21,468 nt of DNA, taken from a virus. The notes beneath the pieces are model-generated. The model was given only the letters and a program-made list of their open reading frames with translations, had not been told where the DNA came from and did not search any database. Shown here piece by piece: positions 1 through 7,395 of the stretch (the first letter of the stretch is position 1; each line of letters begins with the position of its first letter). The stretch spans positions 1 through 21,468 of IMG/VR virus record IMGVR_UViG_3300006802_000698; one strand, written 5' to 3'. The translations under genes and the position numbers were made by a program.

Positions 1-242
1 AAATCTCCCGGCATCCATTTAGATGTAACACATTGCTGCCAACATGATACAGCCCGTTCATAGGGATTACGTATTGAATAAAATAAGAAATGATTATTCT
101 TAAAATGATAATTTAACTTATCTAGGTTTTCTTTCTCGTCGAGATAAACTGTATTTTTTGTATAAGGGATATCAAATTCTTTACACCAATGTGCAATAGT
201 ACTACTCCCCGTTTTCGCCGTCCTCAAATAAAGTGCTTTCAT
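1..242 (-). CDS. Sulfotransferase-like protein, N-terminal part (runs off left edge)
   Basis: An ATG at 242-240 opens a frame that stays open for 80 codons to the window edge, so the C-terminal part is missing. The translation begins MKALYLRTAKTGSSTIAHWC. The segment T-A-K-T-G-S-S-T (residues 8-15) matches the loop that binds the 5'-phosphosulfate of PAPS in sulfotransferases. F-Y-S-I-R-N-P-Y-E-R-A-V-S (residues 54-66) matches the second, 3'-phosphate-binding motif (typically V-R-N-P-Y-E-R-x-V-S). The spacing, about 45 residues, is short but possible for a compact enzyme. The expected role is transfer of sulfate from PAPS to a hydroxyl group, probably on a glycan. The gene starts inside the preceding 67-aa gene, overlapping it by 41 bases in another frame. 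The upstream Shine-Dalgarno is weak (AGAAAG). Both motifs in order make the family assignment fairly good; the substrate is unknown. Confidence 0.68.
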   Translation of the reverse strand, partial: MKALYLRTAKTGSSTIAHWCKEFDIPYTKNTVYLDEKENLDKLNYHFKNNHFLFYSIRNPYERAVSCWQQCVTSKWMPGD

Positions 243-405
243 GATTACTTTCTATATCTTCTTTCAATGTCATTATTTCTAAATTAATTCTTCTCAAGTC
301 ATTGACAAATTCCATTTTACTAGAATCCCCTTGATATTTTTTTCGGATGTTTTTAACCACTCGGTATAAAACTTTTAGTTGTCTTAGATATAATTCTTCT
401 CGCAT
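202..405 (-). CDS. Hypothetical 67-aa protein
   Basis: Small charged protein, rich in Lys, Arg, Glu and Leu, probably all helical (a heptad-like pattern over residues 5-55), ending in an acidic tail. I do not recognise a family. It looks real because its ATG overlaps the stop codon of the DUF3310 gene as TAATG and a GGAG-type Shine-Dalgarno lies seven bases upstream, as with other genes of this operon. Its 3' end overlaps the start of the sulfotransferase-like gene by 41 bases. It could be an accessory or DNA/RNA-binding factor, but nothing in the sequence fixes that. Confidence 0.55.
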   Translation of the reverse strand: MREELYLRQLKVLYRVVKNIRKKYQGDSSKMEFVNDLRRINLEIMTLKEDIESNHESTLFEDGENGE

Positions 406-626
406 TAGGATACTCCGTCTACGGATAATATTTTTTCTAGTTTAGTTAAATACCATTGTGCCTTTTTTATATCTTCGAGTCCATTCTTTTCTCGATGTCT
501 TGCTAGATATTTCCATACCTGGCCTTTTAAATAACCAATGAATTCATCTTTGGTTAATTGAGATTCAATCGCGTCGATTGTTTCTATGGCTTTATCTTTG
601 TAATAATTAGGATTGATCTTGTCCAT
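405..626 (-). CDS. DUF3310 family small phage protein
   Basis: The 73-aa product has the signature of DUF3310: an N-terminal N-P-x-Y-Y (residues 6-9), then A-I-E-T-I-D-A-I-E (13-21), and a C-terminal half W-K-Y-L-A-R-H-R-E-K-N-G-L-E-D-I-K-K-A followed by W-Y-L-T-K-L. It is essentially only this domain. The family is widespread in phage replication regions and is often loosely labelled a nucleotide kinase, but no Walker motif is visible here and its role is not established. Start: ATG with a strong GAGGAGAAG Shine-Dalgarno. It overlaps the end of the upstream zinc-ribbon gene by 20 bases and is coupled to the downstream gene by TAATG, so it belongs to the polymerase operon. Confidence 0.82.
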   Translation of the reverse strand: MDKINPNYYKDKAIETIDAIESQLTKDEFIGYLKGQVWKYLARHREKNGLEDIKKAQWYLTKLEKILSVDGVS

Positions 627-771
627 TTTTCTTCTCCTCGGGTAAATATACTTCTACAAATGCATCACAGTTAGGGCATGTTAAATAGGTTACCATAACA
701 TAATCCTCATGATCTTCTAAATCATGATCTGCATTCCATATTAATTGTGTATGACAATGCCAACAGTTCAT
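607..771 (-). CDS. Small zinc-ribbon (CxxC) protein
   Basis: A 54-aa protein starting MNCWHCHTQL. Two metal-binding pairs are visible: C-W-H-C (residues 3-6) and C-P-N-C (about residues 32-35), the usual layout of a zinc ribbon; an acidic H/D-rich loop lies between them. The longer frame beginning at 789 is less likely, because the ATG at 771 overlaps the polymerase stop codon as TAATG and has a GGGAGG Shine-Dalgarno at ideal distance. Function unknown. Given its position between the DNA polymerase and DUF3310 it might bind nucleic acid or a replication protein. The family cannot be named from sequence alone. Confidence 0.68.
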   Translation of the reverse strand: MNCWHCHTQLIWNADHDLEDHEDYVMVTYLTCPNCDAFVEVYLPEEKKNGQDQS

Positions 772-2633
772 TATTTTGCCTCCCCCCAATTGGGTCCTTT
801 TTCATAATCGACTTTGTTAGGAACTTCTAATTGAACAGCTTCTTCCATTATTTTAATAATCTTTTCTGCTTGCTCTGGACTCTCTACCGATACATCTAGT
901 TCGTCATGAATTTGAATCATCGGAAGAATTCCTTCACGATATAATTTCACCATAGCAATCTTAGTCATATCCGCAGCAGAACCTTGGATTAATTTATTAA
1001 GAGCTTTGTACGTAAAGGCTCTTTTTATTCCGGGTCCATATTCTGCCCTTGCTTCTGTATGCGGTAAGGGTTTATGAACACCAAAAGTTGTTGGCTCCCA
1101 CAAATCAAAGTGACAAACACGTCCACCAAGGGTGCGAATACGTCCACGTTCCTGTGCTCTTCGTGATACAGCATTAATTAAGTCTTTAACAAACGGTGCT
1201 CTTTCATGATACTTCTTTAGAAGTTTCTCTGCTTGTTCTACTAATAAACCTAACTCAGCCATGAGTTTATTCTTACCCATACCATACATCAAACCTAAGT
1301 TAATTGTCTTTGCATCTTTACGATCAATGTCAGCCATCTCTGCTACTGCTTGGTGGAAGTCTGCATCACCGGCTCTATACTCATCCACGATCCGCGATAC
1401 ACCACCCAATTGCGAGAGAGATGCATAATGTACAACGAGTCTAGGTTCTTGTTGAGAATAGTCAAAGGCTCCCCATACACATTTCTCTTCCGGTAAAAAT
1501 AAACTTCGGATCAATGGACCAATCTTTTTATTCCTCGCCGGAATCTGTTGTAGATTAGGGTTCGAATAACTAAATCGTCCGGTCACCGTTCCACCGTCAT
1601 CGGATCGTATTTGATTGATGTCAGCATGAATACGGCCTTTGTGTTCATGTTCTAAGATTGTATCAATAAAAGTTGTATGCGCTTTATTAATCTCTCTTGC
1701 TTGAACAATTGATTGTGCTACTTCATGCGGATGTTCCGCTAAAAAGTTTTTAGTAAAACTAGGATTACCTTTCTCTGTTCGATCATAAGCTAAACCTAAC
1801 TTATCAAATATCTTTGCGATCGATGCAGCGGCCCAGATTTCTACATCCATACCGGAAATATCTTTTACCTTCTTTAGATATTGCTTTTCTTCTTTAATTA
1901 AATCTTTTTTAATTCTTGCAGCTTTTTCTAAATCAACACGGACACCTTTAAATTTCATGTCTACAAGACAAGGAAATAATTCTGTTTCAGTATTAAAGAT
2001 TTCCCAAAGGTCTTGAGAAGTTAATTCTTGTTGCATACGTTCCCATAACTTTAATGTAGCGACTGCATCTTGTTCTGCATATTCACCGACATACATCGCC
2101 GGTAATTTCCACATCTCTTTTTTAGGATTGATACCCCATTCTTTAGCAGCTTCATATAAAGCAGATTCATTCTTTCCCATACCCACATATTCTTTTGCAA
2201 GAGAGTCTAAATTATATCTAAGTCTATTTTCATTTACTAAAGATGCAGCGATCATTGTATCAACAATCTGTCCTTGTATTTTTAATCCTGATGCACGAAT
2301 CCAACAAACGTCATACATAGCATTATGAAATATTTTTGTACCGGGAGTATTTAAAACTTCTTTTTGAAACCATTCTAAAACAAGTTTCTTATCAAGATTT
2401 CCTCCACCACCATGACCAATAGGAAAGTATCCTTGCCAACCATCTACAGCAACAGCAATACCAATAATTTCGCCATCCCCTCTGATAGCGCCGGAACCTA
2501 ATGTGGTTAATCCTTCGTCTTTTGTTTCTAAGTCAATAGCTATTTGTTTAGCCTCAGATAAATTTTTTAATTCTTCTGGTGGACTCCACTCTGTTTTGGG
2601 TTTGTATTTCTTTTCAATTTTTTCTTCGCTCAT
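771..2633 (-). CDS. polA: Family A DNA polymerase with 3'-5' exonuclease domain (Leu762 type)
   Basis: The 620-aa replicative polymerase has an intact proofreading domain: Exo I D-L-E-T (residues 34-37), Exo II H-N-A-M-Y-D (103-108) and Exo III Y-A-E-Q-D (185-189). It also has a full polymerase domain: T-G-R-F-S (351-355), motif A D-Y-S-Q-Q-E (391-396), motif B R-x3-K-x3-L-G-x2-Y-G (438-451) and motif C H-D-E (576-578). There is no 5'-3' exonuclease domain, as usual in phages. In motif B the residue equal to E. coli Pol I Phe762 is Leu446. This variant is known from marine viromes and is thought to affect nucleotide selection and speed. The ATG overlaps the stop of the upstream 61-aa gene (ATGA), with AAAGGA upstream. 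The downstream CxxC gene is coupled by TAATG. All catalytic residues are present, so the enzyme should be active. Confidence 0.97.
   Translation of the reverse strand: MSEEKIEKKYKPKTEWSPPEELKNLSEAKQIAIDLETKDEGLTTLGSGAIRGDGEIIGIAVAVDGWQGYFPIGHGGGGNLDKKLVLEWFQKEVLNTPGTKIFHNAMYDVCWIRASGLKIQGQIVDTMIAASLVNENRLRYNLDSLAKEYVGMGKNESALYEAAKEWGINPKKEMWKLPAMYVGEYAEQDAVATLKLWERMQQELTSQDLWEIFNTETELFPCLVDMKFKGVRVDLEKAARIKKDLIKEEKQYLKKVKDISGMDVEIWAAASIAKIFDKLGLAYDRTEKGNPSFTKNFLAEHPHEVAQSIVQAREINKAHTTFIDTILEHEHKGRIHADINQIRSDDGGTVTGRFSYSNPNLQQIPARNKKIGPLIRSLFLPEEKCVWGAFDYSQQEPRLVVHYASLSQLGGVSRIVDEYRAGDADFHQAVAEMADIDRKDAKTINLGLMYGMGKNKLMAELGLLVEQAEKLLKKYHERAPFVKDLINAVSRRAQERGRIRTLGGRVCHFDLWEPTTFGVHKPLPHTEARAEYGPGIKRAFTYKALNKLIQGSAADMTKIAMVKLYREGILPMIQIHDELDVSVESPEQAEKIIKIMEEAVQLEVPNKVDYEKGPNWGEAK
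779..784 (-). promoter_or_regulatory. Shine-Dalgarno that fixes the start of the CxxC protein
   Basis: GGGAGG on the minus strand, inside the last codons of the polymerase gene, seven bases before the ATG at 771. It supports the internal start over the longer frame beginning at 789. Confidence 0.65.
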
Positions 2634-2815
2634 CTGTTTTTTCCTTTCATTGTTCTTTGGTGTTCTCTAATCATTTCTGGAATTTCTTCGGTCCATATTT
2701 TCATGTCGACTGTACGACAATCTTCTCTAAAGTTTTTATATTCGCTTTTAGTCAATTCAATAATAGAATTATTAAAAGTGATTGTTATTTTACCTTTTTC
2801 ATATTTTATTATCAT
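2630..2815 (-). CDS. Hypothetical 61-aa protein between helicase and polymerase
   Basis: A short basic protein with a beta-prone N-terminus (K-I-T-I-T-F-N-N) and a helical, charged C-terminal half. I see no known motif. Evidence that it is translated: its ATG overlaps the helicase stop codon by four bases (ATGA), its own stop overlaps the polymerase start the same way, and a GAAAGG sequence precedes it. It is therefore a translational bridge between helicase and polymerase. It could be a small replisome accessory protein, but that is only inference from position. Confidence 0.6.
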   Translation of the reverse strand: MIIKYEKGKITITFNNSIIELTKSEYKNFREDCRTVDMKIWTEEIPEMIREHQRTMKGKNR

Positions 2816-4320
2816 ATGATGTATGACCTTTCATAATTCTTAGGACTTACTATATGTAATGATTTCTTTGCTCTTGTTGTTGCTACATAAAATAATCGAT
2901 GTAACTCATCGGGACTTTTATCACTTTGTTCTAACGCAGCTTTCGTTAGATCCGGCAAGACTAATACATGATCCGCTTCCCCGCCTTTAGCTCCATGTAT
3001 TGTTGATAATAAAATCCTAGGATTCTTATTTATCTTCTCACCTTTTGCTCTCATATTTCTTATATAGTTTTCTGTGATTGTATCTAATTTCTCAAACGAT
3101 TCAAACCATACTTTATCAGTAAGCAAACCATGTTCTTCTTGACACTGTTTCAAAAGATACTTTGTATTGGAATGAAGTGTTTTACCATCTCGATAACCAG
3201 GAGAAACATTTGCACCTAAATAAGAATAGATATTTTTTATTTCTAAATTTGTTAGCATATCACCTTTTCGAAAAGCTTCCCAATTAGAAATAGCTAGAAG
3301 TAATTCTAATGAAATAGAATTTTTATTTCTATGTTGATAATACCAACCTTGTAATTCACATAATTCTTTTACATCATCTAAAAAATAATGTGCAGTTGAT
3401 AAGACAAGCCATTGTCCTTCACTCATATCAACTTGAGTAATGTCTTCGTAGTATTTTAAAACACCTATTTCATCCCTGGGTTTGTAAACTTTATCATAAC
3501 GATTAGCTACATTTGCAATGATACGTTGTGATAATTCATGAATAGGTCCACCAGGAATACGATAGGACTGTTCTAAAACTTTTATTTCATCTACTTCATC
3601 TTTCAATGCAATGAAATGGTCTATATCTGCACCGGCCCACTGGAAGATAGCCTGATCATCATCACCCGCGATGTATGTTTTTTTAGACTTCTTCCACATG
3701 GTCCGGACCATTTGCCATTGGAGATGAGACAAATCTTGCGCTTCATCGATAAATAAAACATCAAATTCTGGAGACATATCTTTTTCAATAAACTCCAATA
3801 ATAAATCGGTGAAGTCTTTCATGTTTCTTTCTTTTTTGTATCGGCTTAATTCTTTATCAATCAGATATAAAGTATCTCTTTCCATATCTAAAAGATGTTC
3901 GTTTAAATCATACTGTTCTAATACAGAAATCCCTCTAACCTTAGCTTTTTCAATAGTTTTTAAGTATTCATTATCAGAATTAAATACTCCATCATCATCA
4001 GAATAAGCGGCTGTTTTAATAGGAATACCACACTTTAAACCAAAATCTCTGTAGTCTTGTGGCCTCATCATTGCTTCTTTGGTTGCTCCTAAAAATCTAA
4101 ACGCAAAAGAATGGAGTGTTCTAAAATAAACTAAATCTTCTTTCTCATCTAAATTAAATTTATCAATGGCTCTTTGTTTAGCTTCATTGGCAGCTTTCTT
4201 GGTAAAAGAAAAGTATCCTATCTTTTTTGGTTTAACACCTTGTTGGATAAACTGATCCACCAAGTTTAACAATGTAGTTGTCTTACCTGTCCCTGGTGGT
4301 CCCAGTATGATCGTCTTCAT
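2812..4320 (-). CDS. UvrD/Rep-like superfamily 1A DNA helicase
   Basis: ATP-driven 3'-5' type DNA helicase, probably the main unwinding enzyme here. Numbered from the ATG at 4320 (502 aa): Walker A G-P-P-G-T-G-K-T (7-14), motif Ia S-F-T-K-K-A-A (38-44), T-L-H-S-F-A-F-R (68-75), Walker B D-E-A-Q-D (192-196), motif III G-D-D-D-Q-A-I-F-Q-W-A-G (219-230), motif IV Q-S-Y-R (251-254), motif V T-I-H-G-A-K-G-G-E (440-448) and motif VI Y-V-A-T-T-R-A-K (478-485). It is shorter than bacterial UvrD (about 720 aa), so the 1B/2B insertions are reduced. A longer frame begins at 4392, but AAGGAG lies just before the ATG at 4320, which is also right before the first beta strand. It starts inside the upstream zinc-ribbon gene (38-base overlap). 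Confidence 0.93.
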   Translation of the reverse strand: MKTIILGPPGTGKTTTLLNLVDQFIQQGVKPKKIGYFSFTKKAANEAKQRAIDKFNLDEKEDLVYFRTLHSFAFRFLGATKEAMMRPQDYRDFGLKCGIPIKTAAYSDDDGVFNSDNEYLKTIEKAKVRGISVLEQYDLNEHLLDMERDTLYLIDKELSRYKKERNMKDFTDLLLEFIEKDMSPEFDVLFIDEAQDLSHLQWQMVRTMWKKSKKTYIAGDDDQAIFQWAGADIDHFIALKDEVDEIKVLEQSYRIPGGPIHELSQRIIANVANRYDKVYKPRDEIGVLKYYEDITQVDMSEGQWLVLSTAHYFLDDVKELCELQGWYYQHRNKNSISLELLLAISNWEAFRKGDMLTNLEIKNIYSYLGANVSPGYRDGKTLHSNTKYLLKQCQEEHGLLTDKVWFESFEKLDTITENYIRNMRAKGEKINKNPRILLSTIHGAKGGEADHVLVLPDLTKAALEQSDKSPDELHRLFYVATTRAKKSLHIVSPKNYERSYII

Positions 4321-4465
4321 AGTGCTCCTTGTTGTAACATTTAATGCAATAGTGTTCGTCTGCTTTTGTCTTTCGACCAGGTTGTAAAACATTCTCGATA
4401 GTAATAGTCATTGCTTTAGAATATTTTCTACCACAATCAATACACTTAATAATGGTCGTCGGCAT
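4283..4465 (-). CDS. Small zinc-finger protein between primase and helicase
   Basis: A 60-aa product with C-I-D-C (residues 8-11) and C-I-K-C (about 40-43), a four-cysteine zinc-binding layout, followed by a His/Asp/Glu-rich stretch H-Y-E-D-D-H. It has one of the best Shine-Dalgarno sequences of the window (GGAGGTGA, four bases before the ATG). It overlaps the end of the primase gene by 20 bases and the start of the helicase gene by 38 bases, so all three should be translated from one message. Function unknown; a nucleic-acid-binding or primase/helicase-assisting role is plausible from context only. Confidence 0.65.
   Translation of the reverse strand: MPTTIIKCIDCGRKYSKAMTITIENVLQPGRKTKADEHYCIKCYNKEHYEDDHTGTTRDR
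4325..4330 (-). promoter_or_regulatory. Shine-Dalgarno that fixes the helicase start
   Basis: AAGGAG on the minus strand, four bases before the ATG at 4320. It decides for the internal start rather than the longer frame from 4392, which would add 24 residues with no known helicase element. Confidence 0.65.
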
Positions 4466-5966
4466 ATTTCACCTCCGATATACTAGGATCTGTTTTCTTC
4501 ATTGCTTGAATTTTTATAATCCTAGGTGTTTGATTCTTTAGGTTCATTCTGATTTCACCTTCAAATATATTAGATTGTTTAATCATGTTACCTGTTTTTG
4601 TTTTATCTATTTCCCAATTGTTTCTTCTTGCAAAATTATAAAAGTCTTCTATTCGGAAATAACTAAAGCCATCCTCGGTCCACGACATTTTATTCAACAT
4701 ATCTTCTTTCGTTCTTGCTTGTGCTCTATTCACGGTAAAGTCATACAATAAATTTTCTAATTGATTGTCATGATTTAAAGATTCTAAAGGCTTAATCTCT
4801 TGTAGATTTTCTAATAGTTCTTTCAGTATTACTTGTCGCCAATCCCGTGGTGCCACATTCGGCACCACTAGATTAGCTTGATCAAGACAACACAAAGCAA
4901 ACATATTAGGACTATGTAATTCTTCTGATTTTAATTTAATCACTTTACCTTCTACTTCTAAAAACCATTCCGGCGGAGTAGAAGTTATCTTAGTTAAATT
5001 TCTTAGTTCCGGTAATTGTTCATCTTCAAAACCAACACCATGTTTTTTAGTTTTGCATATCCCTGCACTACAAACAGAATTAATGGGTGCATCTTTACAT
5101 CTGTATTTATCATAATCTTTTTTCTCTAAAGATTTAATGACACCTAAAACTTCTGCTGCTTTTAGTTGAGGGTTCATATATTTTTGATTAGCTTCTTCGA
5201 CTAAATCCTTCCAATTGTCCGGATCAATTTTTCTACAAAAGACTCCAATATTGAATAAAGCATTGTTTCTACTACCTTCTCCAAAGCCTTCTTCTGCTAA
5301 TTTATTTAAACAAGGTGGTCCATCTACAAAAGCTTCTTTTGTTTTTGGTTTAACTATTTTTAGTTCATCTAGTTGAACCTCGGTCAGCGATACACGATCA
5401 TATAGTTCAAGAAACTCTTCTAGTTGTAATGCATCACCATTTTCATTTAGAGCATAACGCATACTCTTAATACCACCATGGTAAGGTAGATTTAAGAAAC
5501 TACCTAAGTGTCCTTCTTTAACTAATACTTCATCTTGTTTAGGAAATATTTCAGAGGATTGATACCCCAACAAATCTGCTATGGCTTTTAATTTTATTCT
5601 CATCAGCTTGGCTGATACAAATTGTTGAACAAATAAAAAGACGTGTGCTCCGCCCGATTTAGAGCGGAACACAACTAGAGGCAGATTGTTCTTGCGAACC
5701 TTTTCAATTAATTTTTTGTGGTCTAAGTTGTAGATATCAATATCAATACAACCCCACTTACATTGATTATTTTCATTAATAGGTATGATACCTAGAGCCG
5801 GAAGTTCACCGTCTATATGACGTTGCCATAATTCATCTGTAACAGATTTTCTTTCAAATCCGGATTTAACTTTTTCTTTACCACGATCATCACGTTCACC
5901 TGTTTTATAAGTATATCCGTGAGCATCATTAAAACCTTCAAATATATTTTTAAATCTTTCTATCAT
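4446..5966 (-). CDS. Archaeo-eukaryotic-type (AEP) primase with zinc-binding C-terminal part
   Basis: A 506-aa protein matching the AEP primases found in phages and in TOTE-type systems, not DnaG. The catalytic core shows D-I-D at residues 75-77 (metal ligands), then S-K-S-G-G-A-H (102-108), the nucleotide-binding S-x-S-G-G-x-H motif, and F-P-K-Q-D-E-V with G-S-F-L-N-L-P-Y (141-162). A helical part after residue 230 (G-S-R-N-N-A-L) looks like a primase C-terminal domain. It ends in a C-x8-C-x4-C-x4-H cluster (290-309) typical of these primases. The last 190 residues are not recognised. It would synthesise primers for the family A polymerase encoded downstream. Start: ATG with GGAG upstream. 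A cUUCGg hairpin precedes it, separating it from the SSB-like gene. Confidence 0.85.
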   Translation of the reverse strand: MIERFKNIFEGFNDAHGYTYKTGERDDRGKEKVKSGFERKSVTDELWQRHIDGELPALGIIPINENNQCKWGCIDIDIYNLDHKKLIEKVRKNNLPLVVFRSKSGGAHVFLFVQQFVSAKLMRIKLKAIADLLGYQSSEIFPKQDEVLVKEGHLGSFLNLPYHGGIKSMRYALNENGDALQLEEFLELYDRVSLTEVQLDELKIVKPKTKEAFVDGPPCLNKLAEEGFGEGSRNNALFNIGVFCRKIDPDNWKDLVEEANQKYMNPQLKAAEVLGVIKSLEKKDYDKYRCKDAPINSVCSAGICKTKKHGVGFEDEQLPELRNLTKITSTPPEWFLEVEGKVIKLKSEELHSPNMFALCCLDQANLVVPNVAPRDWRQVILKELLENLQEIKPLESLNHDNQLENLLYDFTVNRAQARTKEDMLNKMSWTEDGFSYFRIEDFYNFARRNNWEIDKTKTGNMIKQSNIFEGEIRMNLKNQTPRIIKIQAMKKTDPSISEVKYADDHY

Positions 5967-5986
5967 CCTATCTCCAATGTTTTAAA

Positions 5987-6006
5987 GTGGGGCCCGAAGA
6001 CCCCAC
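5987..6006 (-). terminator. cUUCGg stem-loop between SSB-like and primase genes
   Basis: On the minus strand GTGGGGTC-TTCG-GGCCCCAC forms an 8-bp GC-rich stem (one T-G wobble) closed by the very stable C(UUCG)G tetraloop, in an otherwise AT-rich sequence. Only three T's follow the stem directly, so termination would be partial. It may attenuate transcription so that the SSB-like protein is made in excess over the primase and polymerase, or protect the upstream mRNA's 3' end. It is the only strong hairpin I found between genes in the window. Confidence 0.6.
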
Positions 6007-6019
6007 CCCATGAGCAACC

Positions 6020-6811
6020 CTAAAAGGGAACTTTATCTAAATGCTCTTCTTCATTACTATGCTTTGCTGAAACATCTCCTTTGGAAACACTATCAGCAAA
6101 TTTCTTTGCTTGCTCGTACAATCCTCTATCCTGTATAGGTCCAACCTTAGCTAAAGACCATGTATTCCATGTTCCTTTGTTGTTTGACATCTCTACAGTT
6201 TTAAGATGATAGATATGACTAAACATTGGTGGTGTGAATTTTCCATTCTTACCGTCTAGTTTAATGCTACTCATCATAGAGTTCCATTGTCTACTTGTTT
6301 TTAAACCGGTAGACTTCATAGTAATTAAAGCAGTTTCTGCTGCTGATCCATCAGCACCTAAATTAATCACATAATAAGAGGCAGTATTTTCTAGGTAATT
6401 ACCATTTGGTAATCTGTCTTTACCCATACCATCTCTTTGTGTATCATTTATAATGCCGGAACTTGCAGGGTGAACTGCTATTGGAGCACCTGGACCTTCA
6501 CCTCGATCAGACCATTCCACATACTCTCTTTTGTAATAACAAGGAATAACTTGTATTCCTGCTTCACCGTCATAGAGTTGTTTAGATACTGTATTAAACA
6601 GCATTCCTGGTCTAGCTCCTTCTATATATTCCGCCTTAGATTTTTTTACCTGCGGAGATAAATCACCTAAGATTCGTATAAAAGGCAGTGCTAAATCATC
6701 AGCACTGATATGTTCCATACCTTTATGAGCATCTTCTTCGAACATACTCAAAGACGGTAGGTTGTCTTTCTTTACGTCTACGCTATTCGCGGTTCTCGTT
6801 TCTTTATTCAT
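6020..6811 (-). CDS. Putative single-stranded DNA-binding protein
   Basis: A 263-aa protein with a region rich in beta strands (about residues 40-225) and a C-terminal tail E-E-E-H-L-D-K-V-P-F. An acidic tail ending in Pro-Phe is the hallmark of SSB proteins, where it docks polymerase, helicase and primase. The body resembles a conserved phage protein (A-L-P-F-I-R-I-L near residue 42; G-I-Q-V-I-P near 85) whose role is not firmly known; I infer an OB-like fold but cannot show it. Position supports the call: it precedes primase, helicase and polymerase, and a strong hairpin after its stop could give it higher expression, as expected for a stoichiometric SSB. Start: ATG with AAAGGA upstream. 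The alternative is an unrelated phage protein that evolved a similar tail. Confidence 0.55.
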   Translation of the reverse strand: MNKETRTANSVDVKKDNLPSLSMFEEDAHKGMEHISADDLALPFIRILGDLSPQVKKSKAEYIEGARPGMLFNTVSKQLYDGEAGIQVIPCYYKREYVEWSDRGEGPGAPIAVHPASSGIINDTQRDGMGKDRLPNGNYLENTASYYVINLGADGSAAETALITMKSTGLKTSRQWNSMMSSIKLDGKNGKFTPPMFSHIYHLKTVEMSNNKGTWNTWSLAKVGPIQDRGLYEQAKKFADSVSKGDVSAKHSNEEEHLDKVPF

Positions 6812-6824
6812 GTTTAACGTTCCT

Positions 6825-7391
6825 TTATTTTTTACGGGTTATTTTAGTTTCGTCTTTAATAAATAAATTAAAGACTTCAGAGGGCATGTCCAACCCGTTT
6901 TGGACACGCTCTCTGAATAACGCTCTCAAAGTAGATGGTTCAACCTTTTCAGATTGTTCGGGTTCATATCCACTTGATGCGGCAAGGCTAAAAAATTCTT
7001 CAGCCTTGGTATCCTCGCCAGTGCCGAAACTTACGCTGACATTGTTTTTAATAATGTCCCCTAAGTTATTCTCGCGAAGCCATTGATGCGCCTTTTCTTT
7101 AAGTGCAGGATCTGCTTTCATGGTGCAGCTGTACTTCTTAGAAACTTCGACGGTACTTCCGTCTATAAGTTTCAATGACGCTAAACCTTGTTCTGACAAT
7201 AAATTTGGAATTACTTCAGAGCTTATGACATCTCTTCTTTGTTGTAAGTCCTTTAAATGTCTTTCTTGAACTGCTATTTGATCATCTAAGTCTAACATTT
7301 CTTGACACTTAGAAGCCAATTGTTGAATATTAGTTGATTTAGAAGCAAAACTTTCTTGGTCTTGTTCCATATCCGTTATTAGATTGCTCAT
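6825..7391 (-). CDS. Conserved-looking hypothetical phage protein, 188 aa, coiled-coil N-terminus
   Basis: Residues 25-65 form a predicted coiled coil (L-D-L-D-D-Q-I-A-V-Q-E-R-H-L-K-D-L-Q-Q). They are followed by a small beta region around G-S-T-V-E-V, then a helical part with H-Q-W-L-R-E-N-N-L-G-D-I-I-K. The composition suits a soluble, oligomeric protein. I do not recognise a named family. The frame extends to a TTG at 7418, but the ATG at 7391 has AAAGGA seven bases upstream, overlapping the stop of the preceding gene, and is the better start. It lies directly before the SSB-like gene (13-base gap), so a DNA-metabolism or early regulatory role is likely but unproven. Confidence 0.7.
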   Translation of the reverse strand: MSNLITDMEQDQESFASKSTNIQQLASKCQEMLDLDDQIAVQERHLKDLQQRRDVISSEVIPNLLSEQGLASLKLIDGSTVEVSKKYSCTMKADPALKEKAHQWLRENNLGDIIKNNVSVSFGTGEDTKAEEFFSLAASSGYEPEQSEKVEPSTLRALFRERVQNGLDMPSEVFNLFIKDETKITRKK

Positions 7392-7395
7392 ATCT

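Noticed and set aside
4283-4465. Programmed frameshift joining the zinc-finger frame to the helicase
   Set aside because: The helicase has its own AAGGAG and ATG before the first motif, and no slippery sequence was evident in the 38-base overlap.
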